A program made the translations under genes and the position numbers. Below the pieces are notes generated by a model. That model had not been told where the DNA came from. It saw nothing but the letters and a program-made list of their open reading frames with translations, and made no database searches. 34,729 nt of DNA from an uncultured Spirochaetaceae bacterium (lineage in GTDB: Bacteria; Spirochaetota; Spirochaetia; Treponematales; Treponemataceae). This document shows positions 1 through 8,111 of the stretch, piece by piece. The number at the start of each line of letters is the position of its first letter. Position 1 is the first letter of the stretch. Location of the stretch: NCBI GenBank assembly GCA_902785455.1, contig CACZYY010000050.1:1-34729 (forward strand), read 5' to 3'.

Positions 1-222
1 CTGATCCGGCAAAACCATGACTTCATTTACCGAAGCCACATCGCCACCGAATTCAAGGTAATCATCAAGATTGCCCGCGACAGTTTTGTATGTAGAGACT
101 GCGTATAATGTCTCGACTTCTTTTGATTCTTCTGCCTGGGCTGCTTTTTTGCCGCAACTCATAAAAGTGAGTACCGCCGCCATAGAAGCCAAAGTAATTA
201 CAGATTTTGCAGTTCTTTTCAT
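1..222 (-). CDS. RND-type efflux membrane-fusion lipoprotein (N-terminal part only)
   Basis: The first 74 codons of a gene running off the left edge. The product starts MKRTAKSVITLASMAAV and has a lipobox-like LTFMSC (Cys23), so it is probably a lipoprotein. After a short charged linker comes ETLYAVSTYKTVAGNLDDYL and then GGDVASVNEVMVLPDQ, which resembles the first beta-strand and the start of the biotinyl-lipoyl-like domain of HlyD/AcrA adaptors. A GGAGG lies 7 bases before the ATG. It sits 21 bp downstream of the TolC-like gene in the same direction, which supports an efflux operon; a transporter gene would be expected beyond the edge. The family call rests on few residues and on context. 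Confidence 0.72.
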   Translation of the reverse strand, partial: MKRTAKSVITLASMAAVLTFMSCGKKAAQAEESKEVETLYAVSTYKTVAGNLDDYLEFGGDVASVNEVMVLPDQ

Positions 223-243
223 GTATTTTCCTCCAATTATTTA

Positions 244-1646
244 CTATTTATTTTCCGTAAGATTAACATTCAGCGTATTTTCCAGGTCCATCAGAGCAAT
301 GATGTACTGGAATTTCTGATTCAACTGACCAAGTTTTGCCTGATTGAGAGAACTTTCAGCATCACGCAAGTCAAGCAATTCTGTCGTACCGTTTCGGTAA
401 GAGCGGGCCGTCATATCATAAGCCCTCTGCGCAAGAGTAACATTTCTGCCCATGGCATCAATCTGCTCCCGTGCCTGATTGAGAGTATCAACGGCTTTAC
501 GGACATCAACCTTTTGCTTTTCTTTTAAAGTCTCAATAGTAATTTCAAGCTGAGCAAGCTGCTGCTTGTAATCCTTTACCTGCTGACGGTTAGCAGACCA
601 GGGGAGCATATTTGTAAGATTCCAAACCAAAGTCAGCGAAAGACTTCCAGAGTCATACCATTTTTCGTCAGAACCTAAATCTTTATAGAAATGCCAGGCA
701 CCTTCAGAACCGATATAGACCGGCTGCCAGCCATAACTAAGTGCAAAAGTCGGGAGCCAGGTCGCCATATCGCTTGCAGTAATTCCAAGTTTTGCCGCAA
801 GTTTATTTTTTTCAAGATTCTTAATCTGAAGGTCATTGTCAGAATATTTTGCGAGCAAATCCTCTGCATCTGCTTCGATGTAAGTCGGTTCTATTGAACT
901 TGTAAGCTCGATTTTTGTTCCAACAGGCATTCCAATCAAAAAGGCAAGCATATCCATTTGCTGTGCCAAAGACTGTTCAGCAGAGTCAACCTCAGGCTTT
1001 GTATTTTCATAGTTTACCTGTGTCTGCAAATACTGAATTTCTGGAATCGAACCGTTCTTAAAGTTTGTCTGAGCCTGAACCATTCGCTGCCGGGCATTTT
1101 CAAGGGTCACTTTTTGAATTTTCAGGCTTTCCTGCTGCAGAAGGAGTCCGTAATAAAGTTTTTTGATGTTCATAAGGGTTTCTTTCTGACTCTGTTCCCA
1201 GCTGATTTTACCCGCCTCATACTGAGTCTTCGCAATCTTGATTTTGGCAATGTATGCAGGAGTAAAATTCCAGCTGGCAGAAAGCGAAGCGACCGTCTTC
1301 CATCGGTCCTCCTCCTTGTCAAAGTCTGACGGAACAGATACTTTTCCACCGCTCAAAGCACTCGCAATAATATCGGCTGTGCTGGGAGAATATTCACTTG
1401 TCCTGCTCATAGTTCCGCTCAACTGAACGCTCGGCAAAAATACGTTCCAGGAATTCTTTGCGGCACGTTCCTTAAGCTCCAGGTCAATATCACTGCTTTT
1501 GAGCGTACGGCTATTTTTTAACGCGTATTCAACAGCCTCTTCAATACTTAATTTAACGGTCTCAGTTTTCTTTGCATCGCTTTCTGCAGATTTTGATTCC
1601 TGCGCAAATAAGATGCCTGAAAAACTAGACCAATAACTTTTTTCAT
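244..1646 (-). CDS. TolC-family outer-membrane efflux protein with apparent frameshift near the start
   Basis: Outer-membrane channel partner of a tripartite exporter. The body shows the usual start of the family (VKLSIEEAVEYALKNSRTLK), two long helical repeats and repeated FLPSVQLSGTMS-like strand segments; total length near 465 residues is normal. The convincing start is the ATG at 1646: it follows GGAGGAAACAG and overlaps the stop of the upstream regulator gene as ATGA, as in translational coupling. That start reads MKKVIGLVF and then leaves frame, whereas the other frame continues SGILFAQESKSAE. One extra T in the 5-T run (positions 1620-1624, A on the plus strand) would give a normal signal peptide, MKKVIGLVFSGILFA. 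An in-frame ATG at 1665 exists but encodes no signal peptide and its codons cover the ribosome-binding site. This is a real one-base deletion, a slippage site or a sequencing error. Confidence 0.86.
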
Positions 1647-2905
1647 CTGTTTCCTCCAATTCCATTCAATATGTAATCTATCATCAGCATGAAACCTTCC
1701 ATGCACTTTTCACAACTTATATTTTTGCCCTTCGTCTCGACCAAAAAAGCCACAGGAAGGCATTTTATCCAGCCAGTAATCACGTCCCTGGTATAAGGAA
1801 AGCCCAAATCAGGTGCCGTTACTATTTCTGGAAGCCGCTTTTCCCAAGGAGCCGCCTCGCCTTCTTCCTCACAATCTTCCATTTTCTTTTCCGAGATTCC
1901 CTTATCGCCCATCAAGAGCCAGCCACAAATCGGAATAATTGAAGGCCTGTGAGAGAAATATTCCATCTCGCTTGCCATCAGAATATAAACATACTCTGTG
2001 AAATTTTGGGCTTCCACGGAATTTTCAATGATAATCGTCTGAAGAAGCTGGAGTTCCTTATTAATAAGACACTTGATCATCTCATTTTTGTTAGCAAAAT
2101 ATTCATAAAGTGATGATTTTGCCATATTCAGCTCGTCAGCAATTTTCTCGACCGTGACACCCGGAACCTTATACTTTCCGATGACGCTTGCAAGCGCAGT
2201 AAAGATGCGGTTTTCCTCCGGGAATGTTTCATCCGGGATTTTACACAGGGCGAACAGCTCTTTTTTGCGCTCCTCAGAAACAGGCTCCGGATAAAAAGCA
2301 TCTTTTTTGCAGGTAGTGCCGACAAGGCCTTCGAGCATGAGGTTCACCACATTGTCACCGAAATTTTTTGAAGGCTTTGAAATTTTACCAAGCTTCAGGA
2401 ACCGCTCCTGCAAACTGACAAAGAAAAAAATCGTCATTCCGCAGAAAACATGCCTTGAAAATTTTTGCATGTCATTCCGGAAATTCTCAAGATAAGCCTT
2501 CCTGCTTTCAGCAGCCAAAAACGGAACGTCACATTCATACAATCTGTCAAAAAGATGTTCCTCGTAATTGGGGATTGAGGACATCTGTGCAATAAAATAA
2601 TTTATGTGACTCGGATTGGCACCAAAGTAATCTATTAAATCCGCAAGGGATTTTTTAGAAGCAATTTCGTCCTGACTGCTGACATTTCTTAAAAAGAAAG
2701 CCATATTGTCAACAATTCGATTTTCCATCTCTTCGAGAACAGCATCTTTGTTCTTAAAATGACGATAAATCGCCGGTTTTGAAATTCCAACCTTTGCGGC
2801 CAGCTCGTTCATTGAGAATGAAGTAAAACCGGGCTTTTCAAGGAAGGAAAAGGCAGCGTCGAGAATCAATTCTTTTGTTGGCTTTGTGTTTTCGTTTTTA
2901 ATCAT
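1643..2905 (-). CDS. TetR-family regulator with two TetR DNA-binding domains in tandem
   Basis: A 420-residue protein, about twice normal TetR length. The first HTH is near residues 30-52 counted from this start (FSMNELAAKVGISKPAIYRHF) and a second complete one near 249-272 (VTVEKIADELNMAKSSLYEY); each is followed by a helical segment. It is therefore a covalent tandem of two TetR units. It is the first gene of the efflux operon and overlaps the TolC start by 4 bp. It probably represses its own operon through the two palindromes just upstream. Start choice is uncertain: an in-frame ATG at 2920 lies inside an operator and about 5 nt after the predicted transcription start; the ATG at 2905 gives a more typical N-terminus (MIKNENTKPTKELIL). 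Neither has a good Shine-Dalgarno. Confidence 0.9.
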   Translation of the reverse strand: MIKNENTKPTKELILDAAFSFLEKPGFTSFSMNELAAKVGISKPAIYRHFKNKDAVLEEMENRIVDNMAFFLRNVSSQDEIASKKSLADLIDYFGANPSHINYFIAQMSSIPNYEEHLFDRLYECDVPFLAAESRKAYLENFRNDMQKFSRHVFCGMTIFFFVSLQERFLKLGKISKPSKNFGDNVVNLMLEGLVGTTCKKDAFYPEPVSEERKKELFALCKIPDETFPEENRIFTALASVIGKYKVPGVTVEKIADELNMAKSSLYEYFANKNEMIKCLINKELQLLQTIIIENSVEAQNFTEYVYILMASEMEYFSHRPSIIPICGWLLMGDKGISEKKMEDCEEEGEAAPWEKRLPEIVTAPDLGFPYTRDVITGWIKCLPVAFLVETKGKNISCEKCMEGFMLMIDYILNGIGGNR

Positions 2906-2908
2906 GGC

Positions 2909-2951
2909 GTTACCGAACATACGGTAACTAAAATATACCGAACATTCGGTA
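2909..2951. promoter_or_regulatory. Two TetR-type operators upstream of the efflux operon
   Basis: Two related inverted repeats. The proximal one (2909-2928) has perfect 7-base arms GTTACCG/CGGTAAC around a 6-base centre. The distal one (2936-2951) is TACCGAA-CA-TTCGGTA, perfect 7-base arms with a 2-base centre. Their centres are 25 bp apart. The distal site sits between the -35 and -10 elements and the proximal one over the transcription start, as expected for autorepression by the adjacent TetR protein. Binding is inferred from position and symmetry. Confidence 0.75.
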
Positions 2952-2961
2952 ACATTGTCAA
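2932..2961 (-). promoter_or_regulatory. Promoter of the TetR/efflux operon
   Basis: On the minus strand a perfect -35 TTGACA (2956-2961) is followed after 18 bp by TATATT (2932-2937). Predicted transcription start is near 2925. Both boxes are interleaved with the two operators. Confidence 0.65.
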
Positions 2962-3002
2962 CAGTGAATCATGATTTTTTTGAGTATTTGGGCATAAAAC
3001 AA

Positions 3003-3098
3003 AAAAAATGGCTTCCCGTCGTGAACCTGCCTACAAACTCGCGGTGAACAAGTTCAAGCGAGTTTTAGTCAGAACCACGACTCCAGCCATTTTTTTTT
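3003..3098. repeat. Foldback hairpin with A/T tracts, probably a terminator; possible relative of the larger foldback repeats
   Basis: Nested arms pair across about 96 bp: ATGGCT (3008-3013) with AGCCAT (3085-3090), GTCGTG (3018-3023) with CACGAC (3076-3081), AAACTCGC (3035-3042) with GCGAGTTT (3058-3065), and a central GAACAAGTTC. An A8 tract before and a T9 tract after would give U-tracts in either direction, so it could terminate the TPR gene transcript. Its first 18-20 bases (ATGGCTTCCCGTCGTGAA) nearly match the left end of the foldback repeats at 21.7 and 33.6 kb. Confidence 0.7.
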
Positions 3099-3320
3099 GC
3101 ATTTTCCCTACTGTTCAAAAGCACGATTCACTGTTTTTGCATAGGAGCAAGTGGATTTGTGTCGCAACCTCGCTTCCGACCGTTTTTTTTGGATTTTTCC
3201 TGCTGTTCAAAAGCATGATTCACTGTTTTTGCATAGAATTTGTGTCGCAACCTCGCTTCCGACCGTTTTTTTTTGCATTTTCCCAGCTATTTAAAAGCAT
3301 GATTCACTGTTTTTGCATAG
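3090..3320. repeat. Three imperfect tandem direct repeats of about 55-93 bp reaching into the 3' end of the TPR gene
   Basis: Units at 3090-3182, 3183-3265 and 3266-3320 share a T8 tract, a GATTCACTGTTTTTGCATAG block and, in the first two, TGTGTCGCAACCTCGCTTCC followed by GACCG. The third unit ends inside the last codons and stop of the TPR lipoprotein gene, so the other two look like duplications of that gene's end plus its downstream spacer. No gene is visible in 2954-3303. Confidence 0.85.
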
Positions 3321-3927
3321 ATTCGGCACGCTCTTTGAATTCTTCCAGGTTTTTGCATTTCAAGTCTTCGGCGATTTTGAATTCGGATTCAGAGGCTTCG
3401 GGATTTCCGATTGCGGCGTAGGCTACGGCAAGGTTTGCGTGGATTACGGCTATTTTGGGCTCCAGCTCACTTGCTTTTTTGAGATTTTCAACGGCTTCTT
3501 TTGTTTTGTTCTGTCCCAGATACATTGCGCCAAGGCTGGCATAAGCTTCACCTTTCTGAGGATTCAATTCGACGGCTTTTTGATAGGCAGATTCTGCTTC
3601 TTCATCACGCCCCAAAAGATGATACGTCATTCCGAGAGAAACCAGATTCCTGTATTCGGGATGCAGTTCACAAGATTTCTGCTGATAAATCACGGCATTT
3701 TCTAAATCTTCCTGTTTAAGATAAACGTTCGCTATAAAATTATAAATCAGCTCTGGAGAATAATTTGATTCTTCTTCGAGGGCAGTATTAAAAAGCCTGA
3801 GTGACTCTTCATAATCCTGCGACTGATAAAACTTCATCGCGCGCTGAATCGTTAAGTCACCGGGCTTGGAACAAGACAAACATGTAATAGAAAAGAAAAT
3901 ACTAAAAACTATAGAAAACTTACGCAT
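3304..3927 (-). CDS. TPR-repeat lipoprotein
   Basis: A 207-residue protein starting MRKFSIVFSIFFSITCLSCS, a signal peptide with lipobox LSC (Cys19), so it is predicted to be lipid-anchored. The rest is tandem tetratricopeptide repeats, for example AIQ/ALEEESNYSPELIYNF-type helices, then GRDEEAESAYQKAVELNPQ and GQNKTKEAVENLKKASELEP. TPR proteins act as protein-binding scaffolds; no specific partner can be named. The last codons (MQKQ stop) lie in the direct-repeat array. It is divergent from the gene at 4033 with about 105 bp between starts. No strong Shine-Dalgarno is seen before the ATG. Confidence 0.88.
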   Translation of the reverse strand: MRKFSIVFSIFFSITCLSCSKPGDLTIQRAMKFYQSQDYEESLRLFNTALEEESNYSPELIYNFIANVYLKQEDLENAVIYQQKSCELHPEYRNLVSLGMTYHLLGRDEEAESAYQKAVELNPQKGEAYASLGAMYLGQNKTKEAVENLKKASELEPKIAVIHANLAVAYAAIGNPEASESEFKIAEDLKCKNLEEFKERAESMQKQ

Positions 3928-3951
3928 AAACTAAAGCATAGCAAAAAATCA

Positions 3952-3980
3952 TTGTAATTCCTAGAATTTGATTTTATAAT
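3952..3980 (+). promoter_or_regulatory. Promoter of the MCP-like gene
   Basis: TTGTAA (3952-3957), 17 bp, then consensus TATAAT (3975-3980). Predicted start near 3987, giving a leader of about 46 nt before the ATG at 4033. Confidence 0.6.
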
Positions 3981-4032
3981 ATAAACTTAATACAAGTTAA
4001 CAAGAAATTCCTTTTCCACGGAGAATATAAAT

Positions 4033-5535
4033 ATGAACGCCGCTTCTGCCCTTTCACAAATCAAGTCAATCAATTCAAAGTTTGATTCTATCTTTAACCA
4101 GCTTGAATCACTTTTTCCTCAGCTTGAATATCACAACCAGCAGACAAGCTTCAAAGAACTGAAGGACACAATTTCATCAATCGGAATTTCGGCTTCATCA
4201 AAATCTTCGGGCAATATCACAGACTTCAGCTCAAAGTACACGCCTATTTTTGACAAACTCAACGAAAAAATCAAAGACTTAAAAGAACTCGACAAAATGA
4301 TTGCCGAAGTAAAAGAAGATTCCGAGCAGATGGAGCTTATCGCGCTCAATGCAATGGTTATTTCCGTAAAATCCGGTGAAAAGGGCCAGGCATTCAGCAA
4401 AATCACCGAGAACCTGCAGCGTCTCTCAAAGGACATGTTCGTTTATTCCGACAAACTCAGCGGCGAAGAAGCACATCTTTTGGAACAAATCAATTCCCTT
4501 AAATCAATTTTCTCCGGCATCATTGATTCACAGCGTTCCATTTCATCAAAAGACTCAGAATGCAATTCTGACATCACGCAGATGCTTTCAAGCGTAACCC
4601 CGTCGGTTTCCGAGCTTTCAAGTAAAGTCGATTCTATTTTTCCTGCTATCGATCGCACAAAATCAGTTCTCACAAACAAAAATCAAATTTCAGGCGGCTT
4701 AAGTTCCGTCACAAAAATACTCGACGATTTGAATTCCACAAATTCAGCCTCACACGAAGAGATTACAGCTGCATTCAAACGTGCCCTCGATTTAATTTCG
4801 CAGATTTCTACAAGTCTCACCCAGCTCTGCTCAAATTTTGCGGGCAACTGGCAGGAAGTCATTGAAATCATGGAAAACGCCGACACAATGCGAATGGATT
4901 TTGAGTCACGCTTCCTCAACAACCACGCTTTCGGTAACAACAACATCGCCCGTCTTGTTTCCAATATTCTCGAAAAATACAAGACTATGATTAATGAATT
5001 CGGAAATTATCAGATGGTTCAAAAAGATTTGGCCGGAACATGCCAGAATATCACGAGCCGAGCCAAAATAATTTACACGGTTTTTGAAAATCTGCGCCCG
5101 GTAATGAGCCGCCTGCATCACGTCCGAATTTTGCAGCAAATCGAAGTCTCAAAGAACGACGCCATCAAATCAGTCCAGGATTCCGTAACCGACATGGACA
5201 ACCTGATTAACTCAGCGAATGCTTCACTTGACGGAATTCAGGAAATTCTCGAAAGTTTTATTCAGGAAACAGGCACCATGCTCTCGAACTTCGTGGTTTC
5301 AATCACAAAGGACAACGAAAACATGGTCATGCTCCGCAACGAAAAAGAGCTTATTTATGGAGATTTAACGAACAGTCAGGGCATAATCTCAAGTGCATTC
5401 AACAGCTTTGCGGTTTTCCCGGATGATTTCCAGAAAAAGTGCGTGCTTGTGCAGCAGAACCTTCAGGATGTCATGCGCCTCAACGCCGAATTGTCCTCTT
5501 TTGCCAATGAATTAAGCAACGAAATAGTACGCTAA
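4033..5535 (+). CDS. Soluble coiled-coil protein with a degenerate chemotaxis-receptor-like signalling tip
   Basis: A 500-residue, almost entirely helical protein with no signal peptide or membrane segment, hence cytoplasmic. Residues 97-133 read DSEQMELIALNAMVISVKSG followed by EKGQAFSKITENLQRLSKD, which follows the pattern of the methyl-accepting chemotaxis protein hairpin tip (E..ELLALNAAIEAARAGE.G.GFAVVA.E.R.LA) with several substitutions. It has no HAMP, no sensor domain, and the tip lies near the N-terminus instead of near the C-terminus. A later stretch (about 355-410) is again coiled coil. It may be a divergent cytoplasmic chemoreceptor or a scaffold that borrowed the fold; binding to CheA/CheW is not shown by sequence. 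GGAG lies upstream of the ATG and a good promoter is present. It appears monocistronic. Confidence 0.75.
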   Translation: MNAASALSQIKSINSKFDSIFNQLESLFPQLEYHNQQTSFKELKDTISSIGISASSKSSGNITDFSSKYTPIFDKLNEKIKDLKELDKMIAEVKEDSEQMELIALNAMVISVKSGEKGQAFSKITENLQRLSKDMFVYSDKLSGEEAHLLEQINSLKSIFSGIIDSQRSISSKDSECNSDITQMLSSVTPSVSELSSKVDSIFPAIDRTKSVLTNKNQISGGLSSVTKILDDLNSTNSASHEEITAAFKRALDLISQISTSLTQLCSNFAGNWQEVIEIMENADTMRMDFESRFLNNHAFGNNNIARLVSNILEKYKTMINEFGNYQMVQKDLAGTCQNITSRAKIIYTVFENLRPVMSRLHHVRILQQIEVSKNDAIKSVQDSVTDMDNLINSANASLDGIQEILESFIQETGTMLSNFVVSITKDNENMVMLRNEKELIYGDLTNSQGIISSAFNSFAVFPDDFQKKCVLVQQNLQDVMRLNAELSSFANELSNEIVR

Positions 5536-5615
5536 TTGTAAAAAACCTAACTGTTTTTCTCATTGATTTTATCAGTTTTGTCCAATATCCTTTAAAATAA
5601 ATTGGAGGATTTCAC

Positions 5616-6428
5616 ATGGCAGAATTCAAAATGAAAGATTTTGACCTTACTGGTAAAATTGCTTGGATTACTGGTGCTTCTTATGGCATCGGTTTTGCTA
5701 TCGCCAAGGCTTATGCAGCCGCAGGCGCAAAAATTGTTTTCAACGACCGCGGACAGGAACAGCTCGACAACGGTCTTAAAAATTACAAAGAAGCTGGAAT
5801 CACTGACGTTCACGGATATATCTGTGATGTCACAAACGAAGAGCAGGTTCAGGAAACAGTCAAAAAGATTGAGAAAGATGTCGGTGTAGTTGACATCCTC
5901 GTAAACAATGCAGGAATCATCAAACGAATTCCAATGCTTGAGATGAAAGCAGAGGAATTCCGTCAGGTTATCGACGTTGACTTGAACGCTCCGTTCATCG
6001 TTTCTAAGGCAGTTCTTCCTGGCATGATTGCAAAAGGCCACGGAAAAATCATCAACATCTGTTCTATGATGTCTGAGCTCGGCCGCGAGACAGTTTCTGC
6101 TTATGCAGCAGCTAAGGGCGGTCTCAAAATGCTCACACGCAACATCTGTTCAGAGTACGGCGGACAGAACATCCAGTGTAACGGTATCGGACCTGGATAC
6201 ATCGCAACTCCACAGACAGCTCCTCTCCGCGAGAAGCAGGCAGACGGAAGCCGACACCCGTTCGACCAGTTCATCTGTGCAAAAACACCGGCTGGACGCT
6301 GGCTCGACCCAGAGGAACTCGCAGGTCCTGCAGTATTCTTGGCTTCTGACGCATCAAACGCAGTCAACGGACACATCTTGTATGTAGACGGCGGTATTCT
6401 CGCTTACATTGGCAAACAGCCGTCGTAA
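5616..6428 (+). CDS. SDR dehydrogenase, gluconate 5-dehydrogenase / KduD type
   Basis: A 270-residue classical short-chain dehydrogenase using NAD(P). Visible motifs: cofactor loop GASYGIG (about residues 20-26), NNAG (about 97-100), catalytic Ser in ICSMMSEL and the YAAAK Tyr/Lys pair (about 163-167), followed by GPGYIATPQT. The C-terminus (DPEELAGPAVFLASDASN, then HILYVDGGILAYIGKQP) is characteristic of the group annotated as gluconate 5-dehydrogenase, which interconverts 5-keto-D-gluconate and gluconate or acts on related keto-deoxy acids in uronate breakdown. KDG kinase and tagaturonate reductase elsewhere in the window fit the latter. A strong TTGGAGG precedes the ATG. The exact substrate cannot be set from sequence. 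Confidence 0.88.
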   Translation: MAEFKMKDFDLTGKIAWITGASYGIGFAIAKAYAAAGAKIVFNDRGQEQLDNGLKNYKEAGITDVHGYICDVTNEEQVQETVKKIEKDVGVVDILVNNAGIIKRIPMLEMKAEEFRQVIDVDLNAPFIVSKAVLPGMIAKGHGKIINICSMMSELGRETVSAYAAAKGGLKMLTRNICSEYGGQNIQCNGIGPGYIATPQTAPLREKQADGSRHPFDQFICAKTPAGRWLDPEELAGPAVFLASDASNAVNGHILYVDGGILAYIGKQPS

Positions 6429-6439
6429 ATAATTAATCG

Positions 6440-6600
6440 AGCGTTTAAATAACGCCTAAAACGATGGGCGTTTAAATAACGCCGTCAACGGAGGGCGTTA
6501 CCGTCGCATGGTTTCGACTACGCTCAACCAGCGCGACGGTCGGGCTTTTCGGGGTTACGCTACCGCTCCATTCGCTTCGCGAACGGCTGCGCCGCCCCTA
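6440..6600. repeat. Hairpin-rich intergenic element
   Basis: Two near-identical short palindromes (AGCGTTTAAATAACGCCT at 6440-6457 and GGCGTTTAAATAACGCC at 6467-6483) are followed by ACCGTCGC (6500-6507) pairing with GCGACGGT (6533-6540), and then a GC-rich segment with ATTCGCTTCGCGAA. The composition differs from the flanking genes. No coding sequence is visible. It may be an mRNA 3' structure for the SDR gene or a decayed repeat. Confidence 0.55.
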
Positions 6601-6621
6601 CAATCCCTAACGCATTACACA

Positions 6622-6649
6622 CCCCACAGTTTTTGTGGGGCTTTTTTTT
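6622..6649 (+). terminator. Rho-independent terminator upstream of the PFK gene
   Basis: CCCCACA (6622-6628), 5-base loop, TGTGGGG (6634-6640), then C and eight T. It ends only 15 bp before the PFK start, so it either ends read-through from the SDR region or attenuates PFK expression. Confidence 0.8.
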
Positions 6650-6664
6650 AATAAGGAAAAAGTC

Positions 6665-7888
6665 ATGAACGGAAATGTAATTGTCGGGCAGTCTGGAGGC
6701 CCAACAGCGGTAATCAATTCCAGCCTTGCGGGAGTTTTCAAGACAGCCCTTGACCGCGGAGCCGCCAAAATCTACGGAATGTGCAACGGAATCAAAGGTC
6801 TTCTTGATGAAAAATATGTTGACTTGACCGACAAGCTCAACTCAACAATGGCAATCGACTTGCTCAAACGCACCCCTTCTTCAGCACTCGGCTCATGCCG
6901 CTTCAAGCTCCCCGAAATCGAAAAAGACAAAGCAATCTACGAAAAAATCTTTGAAATCCTGAAAAAGCTGGACATCAAATTCTTTTTTTACATCGGCGGA
7001 AACGACTCAATGGACACGATTAAAAAGCTGTCTGACTACGCAAAAACCGTAAACTCAGACATCCGTTTTATGGGCGTTCCAAAGACAATCGACAACGACC
7101 TTGCAATCACTGACCACACACCGGGCTACGGAAGCGCGGCAAAATTCATCGCCGCAACAATGAAAGAAATCATCCGCGACGGCCATGTTTACGATTATCC
7201 GACAATCTCAATCGTGGAGATTATGGGACGAAACGCAGGCTGGCTCACGGCGGCAGCAGCCCTTGCAAAATCAGACGACTGTGAAGGCGTGGACTTGATT
7301 TATCTGCCGGAAAAAGTATTTGACGTGGATCACTTCATCAGCAAAATCAACGAGCTTTCAAAAAAGGGAAAATCAATCGTCGTGGCAGTCTCAGAAGGCG
7401 TAAAGGTCGCTGACGGAAGATTTGTCTTTGAGCTTGCGGAGCACGTTGAATTCGTGGACGCATTCGGCCACAAGCAGATGAGCGGAACCGCAAAATTCCT
7501 CGCGAACAAAATCACGGCCGTGCTCGGTCTTAAGGCACGGGCTATCGAGCTTTCGACATTGCAGCGGTGCGCGGCCCACATGACCAGCCGAACGGACATC
7601 ACCGAGGCATACAACGTGGGCGGAGCGGCGGTAAAGGCAGCGTTTGAGGGCGAGACAGGCAAAGTCGTGGTTATCAAACGAGTGTCGGACGATCCGTACA
7701 TGGTAATCACCGAAACAGCCGATGTCTCAAAAATCGCAAACGTCGAAAAGAAAGTGCCTCTTGAATGGATTACGAGCGATGATTATGTGACAGCCGATCT
7801 GATTCATTACATCCACCCGCTGATTCAGGCAGAACTAAGCCCGATTATGGTTGACGGCCTACCACGCCACTTGAATCTGGCGATATAG
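6665..7888 (+). CDS. 6-phosphofructokinase, PPi-dependent type
   Basis: Converts fructose 6-phosphate to fructose 1,6-bisphosphate, here probably using pyrophosphate. The 408-residue protein has GQSGGPTAVIN at the N-terminus, GGNDSMDT (residues 111-118), PKTIDND (139-145) and MGRNAGW (187-193). Asp114 and Lys140 occupy the two positions (Gly104 and Gly124 in the E. coli enzyme) whose Asp/Lys replacement marks PPi dependence. The start is the ATG at 6665 after AAGGAAAAAGTC; an in-frame ATG at 6635 is inside the terminator stem. It gives the reversible glycolytic step used by fructose from the fructan locus. Confidence 0.93.
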   Translation: MNGNVIVGQSGGPTAVINSSLAGVFKTALDRGAAKIYGMCNGIKGLLDEKYVDLTDKLNSTMAIDLLKRTPSSALGSCRFKLPEIEKDKAIYEKIFEILKKLDIKFFFYIGGNDSMDTIKKLSDYAKTVNSDIRFMGVPKTIDNDLAITDHTPGYGSAAKFIAATMKEIIRDGHVYDYPTISIVEIMGRNAGWLTAAAALAKSDDCEGVDLIYLPEKVFDVDHFISKINELSKKGKSIVVAVSEGVKVADGRFVFELAEHVEFVDAFGHKQMSGTAKFLANKITAVLGLKARAIELSTLQRCAAHMTSRTDITEAYNVGGAAVKAAFEGETGKVVVIKRVSDDPYMVITETADVSKIANVEKKVPLEWITSDDYVTADLIHYIHPLIQAELSPIMVDGLPRHLNLAI

Positions 7889-8111
7889 ACGCTAATGGGG
7901 GCGTTGCGGGGTGCGGTTCAGGCATAGCCCTTACCGAGACTCGTCTACAAACTCGTCTTACGAGTTTGTTCGCCTAATGGCGACCGACTCCCTACCCCGC
8001 AGAGAGGGGTGTGGGTGAAAGCGAAGCTTGAACCCCAGGGGAGAGACTTCTCCCCTCTGTGTTTCTCCCCCTCAGTTGTAAAACCCCTTGCAATTCAATA
8101 AAATATCTTCT
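7889..8111. other. Non-coding spacer with two strong hairpins
   Basis: Between PFK and prolyl-tRNA synthetase. ACAAACTCGT (7947-7956) pairs perfectly with ACGAGTTTGT (7960-7969) around CTT. AGGGGAGA (8037-8044) pairs with TCTCCCCT (8049-8056) around GACT. Neither is followed by a T-tract, so these are not typical terminators. The segment is GC-rich relative to its surroundings and resembles the 6440-6600 element in style. Confidence 0.5.

Noticed and set aside
3090..3320. CRISPR-like array
   Set aside because: Only three long, imperfect, directly adjoining units, no regular spacers and no cas genes.
3008..3421. A 137-codon plus-strand open frame across the tandem repeats
   Set aside because: It is a translation of the hairpin and the direct repeats (FFxxFSQLFKSMIHCFCI-like units) with no ribosome-binding site.
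6635..6664. N-terminal extension of PFK starting at 6635
   Set aside because: The ATG lies within the terminator hairpin; the ATG at 6665 has a ribosome-binding site and starts the conserved fold.
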